From: Gammaproteobacteria bacterium | Lineage (GTDB): Bacteria; Pseudomonadota; Gammaproteobacteria; Steroidobacterales; Steroidobacteraceae | Assembly: GCA_025359205.1 (NCBI GenBank) | Contig: JANYHD010000019.1 | Span: forward strand, 186,001-250,000 | DNA: 64,000 nt | Direction of reading: 5' to 3' | Part shown: one piece after another, positions 44,264 to 55,106 of the stretch | How positions within the stretch are numbered: position 1 is the stretch's first letter | Layout: every line of letters begins with the position of its first letter | The notes under the pieces: model-generated | What the model saw: the letters and a program-made list of their open reading frames with translations, nothing else | Database searches by the model: none | What the model was told of the DNA's origin: nothing | Program-made: the position numbers and the translations under genes

Positions 44264-45125
44264 ACACATGGGCGAGAGCTCCGTGCGCGGCGCTGTGCGT
44301 GGCGCCGTGCAGGTGATCGCCGTCACCGGCGGGAAGGGCGGCACCGGCAAGACCACCATCGCGGTTAACCTGGCCACGGCGCTGGCACAGGCCGGCCGGC
44401 GCGTGCTGTTGCTGGACGGTGACCTGGGGCTCGCTAGCGTCGACGTGCTGCTGGGCCTCACGCCCACACGCACGCTCGAACAGGTGCTGAGCGGCACAGT
44501 GCGGCTCGAGGAAATCATCCTGCGCACGGCGGAGGGCGTCAGCGTGATCCCCGCCGCCTCCGGTGTCGCGCGCATGGCGCGACTCAATGCGACTGAACAT
44601 GCCACTATAATCCGTGGCTTCGCCTCGCTCCCGGGTGACCATGAGATTCTCGTGGTTGACACCGCCCCGGGCCTGAATGAATCCGTGCTGGCCTTCTGCC
44701 AGGCCGCGCAGCAGCAACTGATCGTGCTGCGCAATGAGCCAGCCTCGCTCACCGACGCCTACGCCCTGATCAAGGTGTTGAGCCGTGACCATCAGGTGAA
44801 CTCGTTCCGCGTGCTGGTCAACATGGCACGCGACGGCGCCGAGGCGCACAACCTCTTCCACCGCCTGCAGCGCGTGACCGACCGCTATCTCGAGGTTGCG
44901 CTCGACTATGCCGGCGAGATTCCCGAGGACGCTGACGTGGCGCGTGCAGTGCGCGGCCAGCGTACCGTGCTCGCGGCCTTTCCAAGTGGACCAGCGGCGC
45001 GCGCCTACCGGCGCCTGGCGCAGGATGTGCAGCGTTGGTCGCTGCCGCTAGCCAGTGGCCGGCTGGAATTCTTTTTCGAGAGACTACTGACGCGCCCCGC
45101 GGCGCGACTGCAGGTGATCAAATGA
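44250..45125 (+). CDS. flhG: Flagellar number regulator FlhG (FleN), MinD-like ATPase
   Basis: A 291-residue MinD-type ATPase with deviant Walker A GKGGTGKT at about 28-35, switch II region LVVDTAPGLNESVLAF and C-terminal LEFFFERLL amphipathic helix. It limits flagellar number and antagonises FleQ in Pseudomonas-type systems. The N-terminus is short and lacks an obvious DQAxxLR activator motif, as in FleN. The ATG inside flhF has a strong GGAGGG site. Confidence 0.94.
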   Translation: MLQHKHMGESSVRGAVRGAVQVIAVTGGKGGTGKTTIAVNLATALAQAGRRVLLLDGDLGLASVDVLLGLTPTRTLEQVLSGTVRLEEIILRTAEGVSVIPAASGVARMARLNATEHATIIRGFASLPGDHEILVVDTAPGLNESVLAFCQAAQQQLIVLRNEPASLTDAYALIKVLSRDHQVNSFRVLVNMARDGAEAHNLFHRLQRVTDRYLEVALDYAGEIPEDADVARAVRGQRTVLAAFPSGPAARAYRRLAQDVQRWSLPLASGRLEFFFERLLTRPAARLQVIK

Positions 45126-45850
45126 ACGGCGTACAAGCCTATGCCAGCGTGGCTCCGCTGCCCAACTTCGACGCGCTCGTGCGCCAGCACGCCGATCTCG
45201 TCAAGCGCATCGCTTACCACCTGGCGGGCCGCTTGCCGCCGCAGGTGGAAGTGGACGACCTGGTGCAGTCGGGCATGATCGGCCTGCTCGAGGCCGCCCA
45301 GCACTTCACCGCCGGACGCGGCGCCAGTTTCGAAACCTACGCCGGCATCCGCATCCGCGGCGCGATGCTCGACGCGCTGCGCAAGCTCGACTGGGCACCG
45401 CGCTCCGTGCACCGCAAGGCGCGCGCCGCCGCCGCCGCAATGCGCGAGGTCGAGGCTCGCACCGGCCGCGAGGCCAGCGACGTCGACGTGGCGGCGCAGC
45501 TGGGCGTGCCGCTGGAGCAATACCACGGCATCCTGCAGGATGCGCTCGGCTGCCAGCTGCTGCGCCTCAACGACGCCGACGACGGCGAGGATTCCACGCT
45601 CGATCGGCTGCCACACGATGGCCCGGACCCGCAGGGCGAGGCGCTCGACGATGCGCGGCGCGAGGCCGTAACTGCCGCCATCAAGGCGCTGCCGGAGCGC
45701 GAGCGGCTGGTGCTCTCGCTCTACTACGAACAGGAACTGAATCTCAAGGAAATCGGCGCGGTGCTCAAGGTCACCGAGTCGCGCACCTGCCAGCTGCATG
45801 GCCAGGCGCTGGTGCGGCTCAAGGCGCTGCTCGCCGAGTGGCGCGGTTGA
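45122..45850 (+). CDS. fliA: Flagellar sigma-28 factor FliA
   Basis: A 242-residue sigma factor. Region 2 (LVKRIAYHLAGRLPPQVEVD, DLVQSGMIGLLEAAQ), region 3 and region 4 (ALPERERLVLSLYYEQELNL, EIGAVLKVTESRTCQLHGQA) are complete. It directs fliC and flgM transcription and is held by FlgM. The ATG overlaps the flhG TGA. Directly followed by motC, with no chemotaxis genes in between. Confidence 0.96.
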   Translation: MNGVQAYASVAPLPNFDALVRQHADLVKRIAYHLAGRLPPQVEVDDLVQSGMIGLLEAAQHFTAGRGASFETYAGIRIRGAMLDALRKLDWAPRSVHRKARAAAAAMREVEARTGREASDVDVAAQLGVPLEQYHGILQDALGCQLLRLNDADDGEDSTLDRLPHDGPDPQGEALDDARREAVTAAIKALPERERLVLSLYYEQELNLKEIGAVLKVTESRTCQLHGQALVRLKALLAEWRG

Positions 45851-45869
45851 GGGACGGACCGCCTCGCTC

Positions 45870-46610
45870 GTGGACATACTCAGCATAATCGGGGTCCTGC
45901 TCGCCGGCACGGCGATCATCGCTGGCGCCGTGCTTAAGGGAGCCGGCCTGCATGCACTGCTGTCGTGGGCGGCGTTCATGATCGTGATGGTCGGGACGCT
46001 GGCCGCGATCTGCGTGCAGACGCCGCTCGAAGTGATGCGGCGCGCATTGGTGATGCTGCCGTGGGTATTCCGGCCGCCGGCGCGCACGCCCGAGGCCCAG
46101 ATCCGCAAGTTGGTTGACTGGAGCGGCATCTCGCGCAAGCAGGGACTGCTCGGACTGGAACCGGTGCTGGGACGCGAGACTGATCCGTTCCTGCGCCGTG
46201 GCCTGCAGTTGGTGGTCGACGGCAATTCACCCGATGCGATTCGTGCCACGCTCGAAGTCGACATGCAGGTGCGCGAGTCGGCTGACCTGCGTGCCGCGCG
46301 GGTGTTCGAAGGCATGGGCGTGTACTCGCCGACGCTGGGCATCATCGGCGCCGTGCTCGGACTGATGGCGGTCATGCAGCACCTCGCCGACCCGAGCCAG
46401 CTCGGCCACGGCATCGCGGCTGCGTTCACCGCCACGGTGTACGGCATCGGCATGGCCAACCTGCTGTTCCTGCCGATGGCCAACAAACTCAAGGTTGCCG
46501 TGCACGCGCATGCGCAGGTGCACGCGATGCTGATCGAGGGATTGATCGGCATCGCCCAGGGCGACAATCCGCGCAGCATCGATACCCGGCTGCGCAGCTA
46601 CCTGAGCTAG
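45870..46610 (+). CDS. motC: Flagellar stator protein, MotA family (MotC-type)
   Basis: A 246-residue, four-TM stator subunit. Start GTG giving VDILSIIGVLLAGTAIIAGA, the usual MotC/PomA N-terminus. Conserved loop and proline segment RVFEGMGVYSPTLGIIGAVL and TM4 GIAAAFTATVYGIGMANLLF are intact. It surrounds the MotD dimer and engages FliG. The gene normally follows cheA or similar; here it follows fliA by 19 bases. Confidence 0.92.
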   Translation: MDILSIIGVLLAGTAIIAGAVLKGAGLHALLSWAAFMIVMVGTLAAICVQTPLEVMRRALVMLPWVFRPPARTPEAQIRKLVDWSGISRKQGLLGLEPVLGRETDPFLRRGLQLVVDGNSPDAIRATLEVDMQVRESADLRAARVFEGMGVYSPTLGIIGAVLGLMAVMQHLADPSQLGHGIAAAFTATVYGIGMANLLFLPMANKLKVAVHAHAQVHAMLIEGLIGIAQGDNPRSIDTRLRSYLS

Positions 46611-46618
46611 GTGCGCAC

Positions 46619-47497
46619 ATGGCCAGGCGGCGAGTCCCCGAAGAACACATCAACCATGAGGCCTGGGCCATACCTTACGGCGACCTGATGACGCTGCTGC
46701 TGGCCTTCTTCGTGGTCATGTACGCCATCTCGTCGGTGAATTCCGGCAAATACCGCGTGCTCTCCGATGCCCTGAGCGCGGAATTCCGCGGCACGCCGCG
46801 CGCGCCGCAACCCATTCCGATTGGCGAGCTGAAGCAGAACATCAGCGAGCAGATGCCGATCACCGAAGTGAACCGCATGTTCACCGCGGGCATGCCCGCG
46901 CACATGCTCATGCCGCTGCCGCAGGCCCGCGGCTCCGTGCGCGAGGGGCAGCCCACTGCGGGTTCGGCTGATCCGCGCGATGCCGCCAATGCCGCATTGA
47001 TCGAAGCCGAGGCCGCGCGGCAGAAGGAGCTGGCCGGTGTCGAGGCTGACGTCAGCGGCGTGCTCGCCAACCTGATCAAGAACAAGCTGGTGAGCGTGCA
47101 GAAGCAGGGCGACTCGGTGCAGGTGCAGATCAGCGCCGACATCCTGTTCGCGAGCGGCGTGGCCGAGCCGGCGCCGGCCGCACTGCCCGTGCTGCAGCGG
47201 CTGGCCGACTCGCTCAAGCCCTGGCCCAACGCCGTGCGCGTCGAGGGCCACACCGACAACGTGCCGATACGCGCGGGCGTGTTTCATTCGAACTGGGAAC
47301 TGTCGGCGGCCCGTGCCGGTAGCGTGGTGCGGCTGTTCACCGAGCGCGGGGTCGATCCGCAGCGGCTCGCGGTCGTGGGCTACGGCCAGTATCGCCCCCT
47401 GCAGGATAACACCAGCGCTTCTGGCCGCAACGCCAACCGGCGCGTCGTCGTCGTCATCATGGGCCGTGGCCGTAACGGCGGCTACGCCAGCTTATGA
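46619..47497 (+). CDS. motD: Flagellar stator protein, MotB family (MotD-type)
   Basis: A 292-residue protein: short cytoplasmic tail, one TM with the ion-binding Asp (WAIPYGDLMTLLLAFFVVMY), a plug/linker, and a C-terminal OmpA-like peptidoglycan-binding domain (VRVEGHTDNVPIRAG, NWELSAARAGSVVRLF, NANRRVVVVI). It anchors the stator to the wall. It starts eight bases after motC. Confidence 0.93.
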   Translation: MARRRVPEEHINHEAWAIPYGDLMTLLLAFFVVMYAISSVNSGKYRVLSDALSAEFRGTPRAPQPIPIGELKQNISEQMPITEVNRMFTAGMPAHMLMPLPQARGSVREGQPTAGSADPRDAANAALIEAEAARQKELAGVEADVSGVLANLIKNKLVSVQKQGDSVQVQISADILFASGVAEPAPAALPVLQRLADSLKPWPNAVRVEGHTDNVPIRAGVFHSNWELSAARAGSVVRLFTERGVDPQRLAVVGYGQYRPLQDNTSASGRNANRRVVVVIMGRGRNGGYASL

Positions 47498-47600
47498 GCC
47501 ACCGGCACGAATACTGTTTTGATTACCCGACAGCGCCCGCGTCGCCGCTGACGGCGGATACCCGGCGCGCCGCCATCCATCGACACTTCCGGAGTACGCT

Positions 47601-48032
47601 ATGTTGAAATTCCATGTCCTGCATCCCGACTGGACCACCATAATCAGCGCCGCGCTGCCCGCAAGCCTGCTGTTGCTCGCGCTGTGCATACTCGTGCTGA
47701 GTTTTGCGCTGCGCCATGGACACCGCGCGCACCGCGCCGAGCTGGCCCGCGTCTTTGAACAACTCGACCTGCTGCGCTTCGACGCGCAACAGGCCGCCAC
47801 GGCCAGTGTCACCGCGCCAGGCTCGCCGGGCGCGCCCAGAGCATCAGGAGCGTCAGCTGTGCAGGCCGCGCCGGAACTGGTAGGCAGCGCCGGCGACTAT
47901 TACGCCGCCGCGCAGCTCGCCGCGCGCGGCAGCAGTGCCGCGGAAATCGCCAATCGTTGCGGCATCGTCAACGGCGAGGCACGGGTGCTGGTGGCCTTGC
48001 AACAAGCGCGCGCCCGGCGCACCTCGCACTAG
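47601..48032 (+). CDS. DUF2802 family protein at the end of the flagellar cluster
   Basis: A 143-residue protein with an N-terminal TM (PASLLLLALCILVLSFALRH), a short coiled coil and a C-terminal DUF2802-like helix-turn-helix segment (YYAAAQLAARGSSAAEIANR, GIVNGEARVLVAL). DUF2802 genes commonly close polar flagellar/chemotaxis clusters after cheW. Here the che genes are absent but this companion remains. GGAG ribosome-binding site present. Function unknown. Confidence 0.75.
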   Translation: MLKFHVLHPDWTTIISAALPASLLLLALCILVLSFALRHGHRAHRAELARVFEQLDLLRFDAQQAATASVTAPGSPGAPRASGASAVQAAPELVGSAGDYYAAAQLAARGSSAAEIANRCGIVNGEARVLVALQQARARRTSH

Positions 48033-48069
48033 CGGGCGTCAATCCGGTTCGGAGGCGCCGCGCGCCGTT

Positions 48070-48384
48070 TCAGTCGTTGCAGACCAGGAACTGCACACGG
48101 ACGTTCAGGCCGGCGGGACCGGGAGGCGAGACCGCCAGCCACAGTTGCACCGTGCCGTCTTCCGCTGGCGCGACATTGCGCACCGCGATCGAAGCGGCGC
48201 CGATGAAGGGAAAATCAACCGGCCCGCGCTGCGGCGCGCCCAGTTCGGTGACCGTGGCAAAGATCCCGCTGTGCCGGTCGACGCCGCCCACCGGATCGAT
48301 ATCGCGCGTCGGAAACTGGAACGTGACGATGTCATTGACCGTCTGGGTCGTGAACTCGGCAAACCAGCGCGTGCCGGTGCTCAT
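48070..48384 (-). CDS. Small hypothetical protein, second gene downstream of rpoD
   Basis: A 104-residue predicted beta-rich protein (FAEFTTQTVNDIVTFQFPTR, TVQLWLAVSPPGPAGLNVRV) without signal peptide or TM. It starts 24 bases after the preceding small gene on the same strand. Composition and periodic hydrophobic pattern look like a real folded protein, but no family is recognised and the ribosome-binding site is weak. Confidence 0.45.
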   Translation of the reverse strand: MSTGTRWFAEFTTQTVNDIVTFQFPTRDIDPVGGVDRHSGIFATVTELGAPQRGPVDFPFIGAASIAVRNVAPAEDGTVQLWLAVSPPGPAGLNVRVQFLVCND

Positions 48385-48408
48385 GGGTGTGCAACCGGGC
48401 CTCAGGCC

Positions 48409-48709
48409 CTAGTCGTTCGGCTCGCTGTAGCGGCGCGCGTCGTAAAGTCCGACGGCATCGTAAACGTCGGCGGCATCGTCGGGCTCCGGCTCGATTCGCG
48501 CAAGGTCTGTGGGTGCGGCCACGATGACTGTTGCGGCGAGTTCGCGGGCCGGCCGCACGCGCAACACGGCGCTGACGCGCAGCGGCAAAGCAAATGCGGA
48601 ATTGCCGCCGTGGCGCCCGGCGCCGGGCAGCGCGCGGCTGCCTGACAACGCAGTGCCGCGCACCGTGCGGTACACGGCCGGGTGGCGTAACGGGGGCGGG
48701 TCGGTCGCG

Positions 48710-48717
<8 letters not shown>
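48409..48717 (-). CDS. Small hypothetical protein overlapping the rpoD stop
   Basis: A 102-residue protein, Arg- and Ala-rich in the middle with an acidic C-terminal tail ([20 protein letters not shown]). Its ATG lies within the last codons of rpoD (8-base overlap), which suggests translational coupling to rpoD. No domain recognised. Confidence 0.45.
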
Positions 48718-50923
<2,206 letters not shown>

Positions 50924-51031
50924 TGCTGTCTCTTTAAGATGCGAAGTCATGACAAGCGTCCGGCAGCCGGGTTCCCCGAGGGAATCACGGAACCGCGCCG
51001 GATGGGCAAAATGAGTGCGGAAAATCCTGCA

Positions 51032-51061
51032 ATTATACCCAGTTGGCACACCCATTGGCCA
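51032..51061 (-). promoter_or_regulatory. Sigma-70 promoter of rpoD
   Basis: On the minus strand TGGCCA, an 18-base spacer and a perfect TATAAT lie in the dnaG-rpoD gap, about 100 bases before the rpoD ATG. The leader that follows contains a hairpin-capable segment (GGTTCC ... GGAACC) with an alternative inner TTCCC-CGA-GGGAA pairing at about 50970-50993. Confidence 0.7.
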
Positions 51062-51093
51062 GTTCGGGCAGATCGCAGTCGGCGCGGTTGAAC

Positions 51094-52938
51094 CTAGCTG
51101 GGCCGGGTCCCAGGGCGCCTGTTAAGTGACTGAAATTCCATGCGTTCCTCAGCACTGGCAGAGCCGGAATCGACTTTGCGGAGCAGCTCGTCGTAGCGCT
51201 TCGCCTGGCGCTCGGCGTCCACCTGGCCGATGAGTCGGTCGAGGATTCCCAGCAGCTCGGCGCCCGCCTGCGTGCCATCGAGCAGGATGCGCTCGGCATG
51301 CAGCTCGCCCAGCCGCCGATGCTCGGGACGCTCGCGCCACTCCTCGAGCAGTTGCGAGGTCGTGCGGCGCGGTTGCGCACGTAAGGCCTCGAGCAGGCTG
51401 CGGAGCGTATCGATGCCTCCCAGCTCGGCCTCGCTGATGTCCGCGAGCGCCGGGTACACGGCCGCCGGCACGCTCGCTGCGATCGCTGGAAAATGCAGCA
51501 GCGTCTGGATGGCCTGGGTTACGAGGCCACGCCGCCCGGCGCCGCCGCCGCGTGCCGCGCCACGGCGCAGGCGCGCGCCGCGGCCGCGCGCGAGTTCCGG
51601 GTGGTCCGCGTCGCCGCTCGCGTCCGGCGCGGCGGCGAGGTCGGAGCTCAGGAGTTCGCGCAGCCGCTCGGCGCCGAGCCCGACTTCCTGTGCGACGCGC
51701 GCCAGCAGCAGCTCCAGGTACACGCCCTGCGGTAGCTTCGCGAGCAGCGGGCGCGCCAGCGCGACAAACTTGGCGCGGCCATCCGCATGCGAAACGTCGG
51801 CCTGCAGGAGCAGCTGCGCCGCCAGGTATTCCGACAGCGGCATGGCGCGCTCGAGCCGGGTCTCGAAGGCCTCGCGGCCTTCGCGTCCGACCAGGCTGTC
51901 GGGATCCTCACCCTCGGGCAGGAACAGGAAGCGCAGCTCGCGGCCTTCACGCGCTTCGGGCAGCGCGTTCTGCAGCGCGCGCCAGGCGGCGGCGCGGCCG
52001 GCGCGATCGCCGTCGAAGGCGAACACCACCTCGCTGACCAGGCGGAATGCACGCTTGAGATGCTCGGGCGTGGTGGCGGTGCCGAGCGTTGCGACCGCGT
52101 ACGCCGCGCCTGCCTGGTGCAGCCGGACCACGTCCATGTAGCCCTCGACGAACACCAGGCGCTTGAGGCTGGTGCGCGCCAGGCGAATCTCGTGCAGGCC
52201 GTAGAGTTCCTGGCCCTTGTGGAACAGCACCGTTTCCGGAGAATTGAGGTACTTGGGCTCGCCGCCCTCGAGCACGCGGCCGCCGAAGCCCAGCACACGG
52301 CCGCGCGGATCGCGGATCGGAAACATGATGCGGTCGCGGAAGCGGTCGTACCACGGCTCGCTGCCCGGGCGCGGCGTGTCGCGCTCGATGATCAATCCGG
52401 TGGCGGAGAGCGCGCGGCGCGACTCGTCGGTGGCGCCGAAGCGGCGCAGCACTTCGTTCCACGCGTCGGGGGCGTAGCCGATGCGGTAGCGCTCGACGAT
52501 CGCGGCATCTAGCCCGCGGCCGCGCAGGTAAGCGCGTGCCCGTTCATTGCCCGCGAGGTTCTCCTGGTAGTAGCCCGCGACGCGGCCCAGCAGCTCGGTG
52601 AGATCTTCCTGCGCGCGCGCCGGCGCTGGGCCGCCACCCTCGTGAGGCACCTCGAGCCCGAGGCGTCCGGCTAGCTCTTCCACGGCTTCGGGGAATGGCA
52701 GCTGTTCGTACTGCATGAGAAAACCGAGCGCGGTGCCGTGCGCGCCGCAGCCGAAGCAATGGTAGAACTGCTTGTCCGGGCTCACCCAGAATGAGGCGGT
52801 CTTTTCGTCGTGAAAGGGGCAGCAGGCCTTGTACTCGCGGCCGGCCTTTTTCAGCGGCACGCGGCTGCCGACGATCTCGACGATATCGGCGCGCGCGATC
52901 AGCTCATCGATGAACGTCTGGGGTATGCGGCCGGCCAT
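51094..52938 (-). CDS. dnaG: DNA primase
   Basis: A 614-residue primase. CHC2 zinc-binding domain at the N-terminus ([20 protein letters not shown] then HCFGCGAHG), catalytic core with EGYMDVV and Toprim DGDRAG motifs, and a C-terminal DnaB-binding region. It makes RNA primers for lagging-strand synthesis. It lies 170 bases upstream of rpoD, as in the macromolecular-synthesis operon, but its usual upstream partner rpsU is 8 kb away. Confidence 0.96.
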   Translation of the reverse strand: MAGRIPQTFIDELIARADIVEIVGSRVPLKKAGREYKACCPFHDEKTASFWVSPDKQFYHCFGCGAHGTALGFLMQYEQLPFPEAVEELAGRLGLEVPHEGGGPAPARAQEDLTELLGRVAGYYQENLAGNERARAYLRGRGLDAAIVERYRIGYAPDAWNEVLRRFGATDESRRALSATGLIIERDTPRPGSEPWYDRFRDRIMFPIRDPRGRVLGFGGRVLEGGEPKYLNSPETVLFHKGQELYGLHEIRLARTSLKRLVFVEGYMDVVRLHQAGAAYAVATLGTATTPEHLKRAFRLVSEVVFAFDGDRAGRAAAWRALQNALPEAREGRELRFLFLPEGEDPDSLVGREGREAFETRLERAMPLSEYLAAQLLLQADVSHADGRAKFVALARPLLAKLPQGVYLELLLARVAQEVGLGAERLRELLSSDLAAAPDASGDADHPELARGRGARLRRGAARGGGAGRRGLVTQAIQTLLHFPAIAASVPAAVYPALADISEAELGGIDTLRSLLEALRAQPRRTTSQLLEEWRERPEHRRLGELHAERILLDGTQAGAELLGILDRLIGQVDAERQAKRYDELLRKVDSGSASAEERMEFQSLNRRPGTRPS

Positions 52939-53048
52939 CTCATGAGTTTACCCGAGTGCGTGCGCAGCCTCTGCAGGGCGCTCGCTCGCTTGCCATGCGA
53001 GTGCGTCCGGGGGCGGACGGGTTGCCAAGCCTGGTGGCATCCGCGACT

Positions 53049-53990
53049 ATGAATGCCGTGGAACCTTCCGCCGCCGCGCACGATGTCTTCCTGAGTTACG
53101 CCTCGGCGGATGCCGCCACGGCCGATGCGGTATGCAGGGGACTGGAGAGCGCGGGCTTAAGCTGCTGGCTAGCGCCGCGCGACGTGGCGCCCGGCGCCCA
53201 GTACGCGGATGCGATCGTGCGGGCGATCAATGGCGCGCAGGTGCTGGTGCTGGTGCTGTCGGAGAGCGCCGTGGCCTCCGCGCATGTTGGCAAGGAAATC
53301 GAGCGCGCCTCGTCCAAGCGCCGGCCGATCATCGCGCTGCGGATCGACGCGGCGCCGTTGACGCCCGCCTTCGAGTATTTTCTCAGCGAGTCGCAGTGGA
53401 TCGAGGCTTCTGGCGGAGCGCTCGGGGTCGCATTGCCGAAGCTCGCCACTGCCGTCCGTCGGCTGCTGCGCGCGACGGGGATGCCAGCCGACTCGCGCGA
53501 GGGCGGTGCGCAGCCCTTCGAACCACGCGTGCCGCTCGGCGGGCTGTCGAAGCCGCGCGCGCCGCAGCGCCATGGTGTTGGCCGGCGCGCTGGCCGGCGT
53601 GGCCGCGTTGACCGCAGCCGTGTTGTTCTGGCTGGCACCGCGCGCGGCGGCGCCACCGGTCCCGCCCGCGGCGCCTTCCCCCGCAGCGTCTGCCGCACCG
53701 TCCGCAGCGGATTTTGCACCGCCGCCGCATTCGGTCGCGGTGCTGGCGTTCGAGAATCTCAGCGGCGATCGTGGGCAGGATTACTTCTCGGACGGCCTGT
53801 CGGAAGAGCTGCTCAATTCGCTGGTGACGTTCCGCGACCTGCACGTGGCCGCGCGCACCTCCTCTTTCTACTTCAAGGGGTCCACGGCCGACACGGCCAC
53901 GATTGCCCGGCGGCTCAACGTGGGCGCGCTGCTCGAGGGGAGCGTGCGCAAGCAGGCTACGCACGTGCGCATCTCCGCGCAGCTCATTAA
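53049..53990 (+). CDS. TIR-domain part of a TIR-TolB-TPR protein, frameshifted
   Basis: From the ATG at 53049 the first 120 or so residues form a TIR_2 domain (HDVFLSYASADAATADAVCR, CWLAPRDVAPGAQYADAIVR, VLVLVLSESAVASAHVGKEI). The Glu in VGKEIERAS occupies the position of the catalytic Glu of TIR NADases. After about residue 155 the reading becomes Arg/Gly-rich nonsense because the natural continuation (TM, TolB-like and TPR domains) is in the next frame from about 53572. The true product is probably one polypeptide split by a one-base shift in the GC-rich stretch at 53480-53580. Divergent from dnaG. Confidence 0.6.
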   Translation: MNAVEPSAAAHDVFLSYASADAATADAVCRGLESAGLSCWLAPRDVAPGAQYADAIVRAINGAQVLVLVLSESAVASAHVGKEIERASSKRRPIIALRIDAAPLTPAFEYFLSESQWIEASGGALGVALPKLATAVRRLLRATGMPADSREGGAQPFEPRVPLGGLSKPRAPQRHGVGRRAGRRGRVDRSRVVLAGTARGGATGPARGAFPRSVCRTVRSGFCTAAAFGRGAGVRESQRRSWAGLLLGRPVGRAAQFAGDVPRPARGRAHLLFLLQGVHGRHGHDCPAAQRGRAARGERAQAGYARAHLRAAH

Positions 53991-55089
53991 TGCGATGACC
54001 GGCTTCAACATGTGGTCAAAGACCTACGATCGCGACCTGAAGGACGTGTTGAAGGTACAGACCGACGTGGCCACTGAAGTGACCGCGGCGCTGCAGGCGA
54101 CACTGATGGGGAGTACGGCCGCGCACATGGACCTGGGGGGCACCGAGAACCCGCAGGCCTTCGACGCGTTCCTGCGCGGCGAGAAAGGCAGGCGCCTGTC
54201 GCGCAGCAAGGCGCGCGACCAGGAACAGATCGCGGCCTACGAGGAGGCCACGCGCCTGGATCCGAAGTTTGCCAAGGCCTACGTCGGCAAGGCCAGTGCG
54301 ATGGCGGATCTCACGAATTACCTCACGCCCGAAGCGGGGCAGAAAGTCGTCGACCAGGCAATCGACGCGGTACGGAAGGCGGTCGAATTGGCGCCGGAGC
54401 TGGGCCCGGCGCATGCGGCCTGCGCCGACGGCCTGACCGCGAAGTTCGAGTTTGCGGCGGCGGCCGCCGAATACGAACACGCCGTGGCGCTGGCGCCTGG
54501 CGATGCGGAGGTGCTGCGCGCGTCGGCCGAATTCCTCTCCAGCCTGGGCCGCTTCAGACAGGCATTGGAACGGGCGCGGCGTGCGGTCGAGCTGGACCCG
54601 CTTAATCCCGAGACGCACGGCACACTGGGAAGGGTGCTGTTTGAGCAGCGCAGCTACCGGGATTCGATCGCCGCTTACGATCAGGCCGCGAGCCTCAACC
54701 CGGCCAACAACACCTACGCCGTGTTCCGCGGCTTTGTGCACCTCGCCCAGGGAGAGTACGAGGCTGCGCGCGCGGACTGCGAAATCCCGCCGATCAATTG
54801 GGGCAATCGCACCTGCCTCGCCATCGCCTATGACAAGCTGCACCGCGCGGCGGATGCGAAGGCGGCCCTGAACGCGCTGACCGCCGTGACCGGCGATACC
54901 GCCTCGTACCAATACGCGCAAATTTATGCGCAATGGGGCGATCTGCAGCAATCGCTCAAGTGGCTCGACATGGGCTACCGCATCCACGACCCGGGCATGC
55001 AGAATCTCAAGGCTGATCCGACGATGGACCCGGTGCGCGGCCAGGCACGCTACCAGGCGGTGCTGGCGCAATTGAAATTACCGGACTGA
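53572..55089 (+). CDS. TolB-like and TPR part of the same TIR-TolB-TPR protein
   Basis: About 505 residues from the first plausible ATG. A TM (VLAGALAGVAALTAAVLFWL) is followed by a Pro/Ala linker, a TolB-N-like domain (SVAVLAFENLSGDRGQDYFS, DGLSEELLNSL, ALLEGSVRKQATHVRISAQL), then about six TPR-type repeats (YEEATRLDPKFAKAYVGKAS, ARRAVELDPLNPETHGTLGR). This TolB-TPR tail is common on membrane-bound adenylate cyclases and TIR proteins. The TIR head is encoded immediately upstream in the other frame. Either a pseudogene or an assembly/sequencing shift; the tail itself is uninterrupted. Confidence 0.7.
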   Translation: MVLAGALAGVAALTAAVLFWLAPRAAAPPVPPAAPSPAASAAPSAADFAPPPHSVAVLAFENLSGDRGQDYFSDGLSEELLNSLVTFRDLHVAARTSSFYFKGSTADTATIARRLNVGALLEGSVRKQATHVRISAQLINAMTGFNMWSKTYDRDLKDVLKVQTDVATEVTAALQATLMGSTAAHMDLGGTENPQAFDAFLRGEKGRRLSRSKARDQEQIAAYEEATRLDPKFAKAYVGKASAMADLTNYLTPEAGQKVVDQAIDAVRKAVELAPELGPAHAACADGLTAKFEFAAAAAEYEHAVALAPGDAEVLRASAEFLSSLGRFRQALERARRAVELDPLNPETHGTLGRVLFEQRSYRDSIAAYDQAASLNPANNTYAVFRGFVHLAQGEYEAARADCEIPPINWGNRTCLAIAYDKLHRAADAKAALNALTAVTGDTASYQYAQIYAQWGDLQQSLKWLDMGYRIHDPGMQNLKADPTMDPVRGQARYQAVLAQLKLPD

Positions 55090-55106
55090 AGGCAGGCGGG
55101 CGCCGC

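Noticed and set aside
12430-47500. Type III secretion (injectisome) rather than flagellum
   Set aside because: The cluster has hook, filament, rings and stator genes; no secretin, needle or effector genes are present.
53480-53580. Programmed ribosomal frameshift joining the TIR and TPR parts
   Set aside because: No slippery heptamer followed by a clear pseudoknot was seen; mutation or sequencing error is simpler.
53049-53600. TIR gene as part of a phage-defence island
   Set aside because: No companion defence genes (SIR2, cyclase, Thoeris or CBASS partners), integrase or phage genes nearby; the TIR is fused to TolB/TPR domains, a signalling-type architecture.
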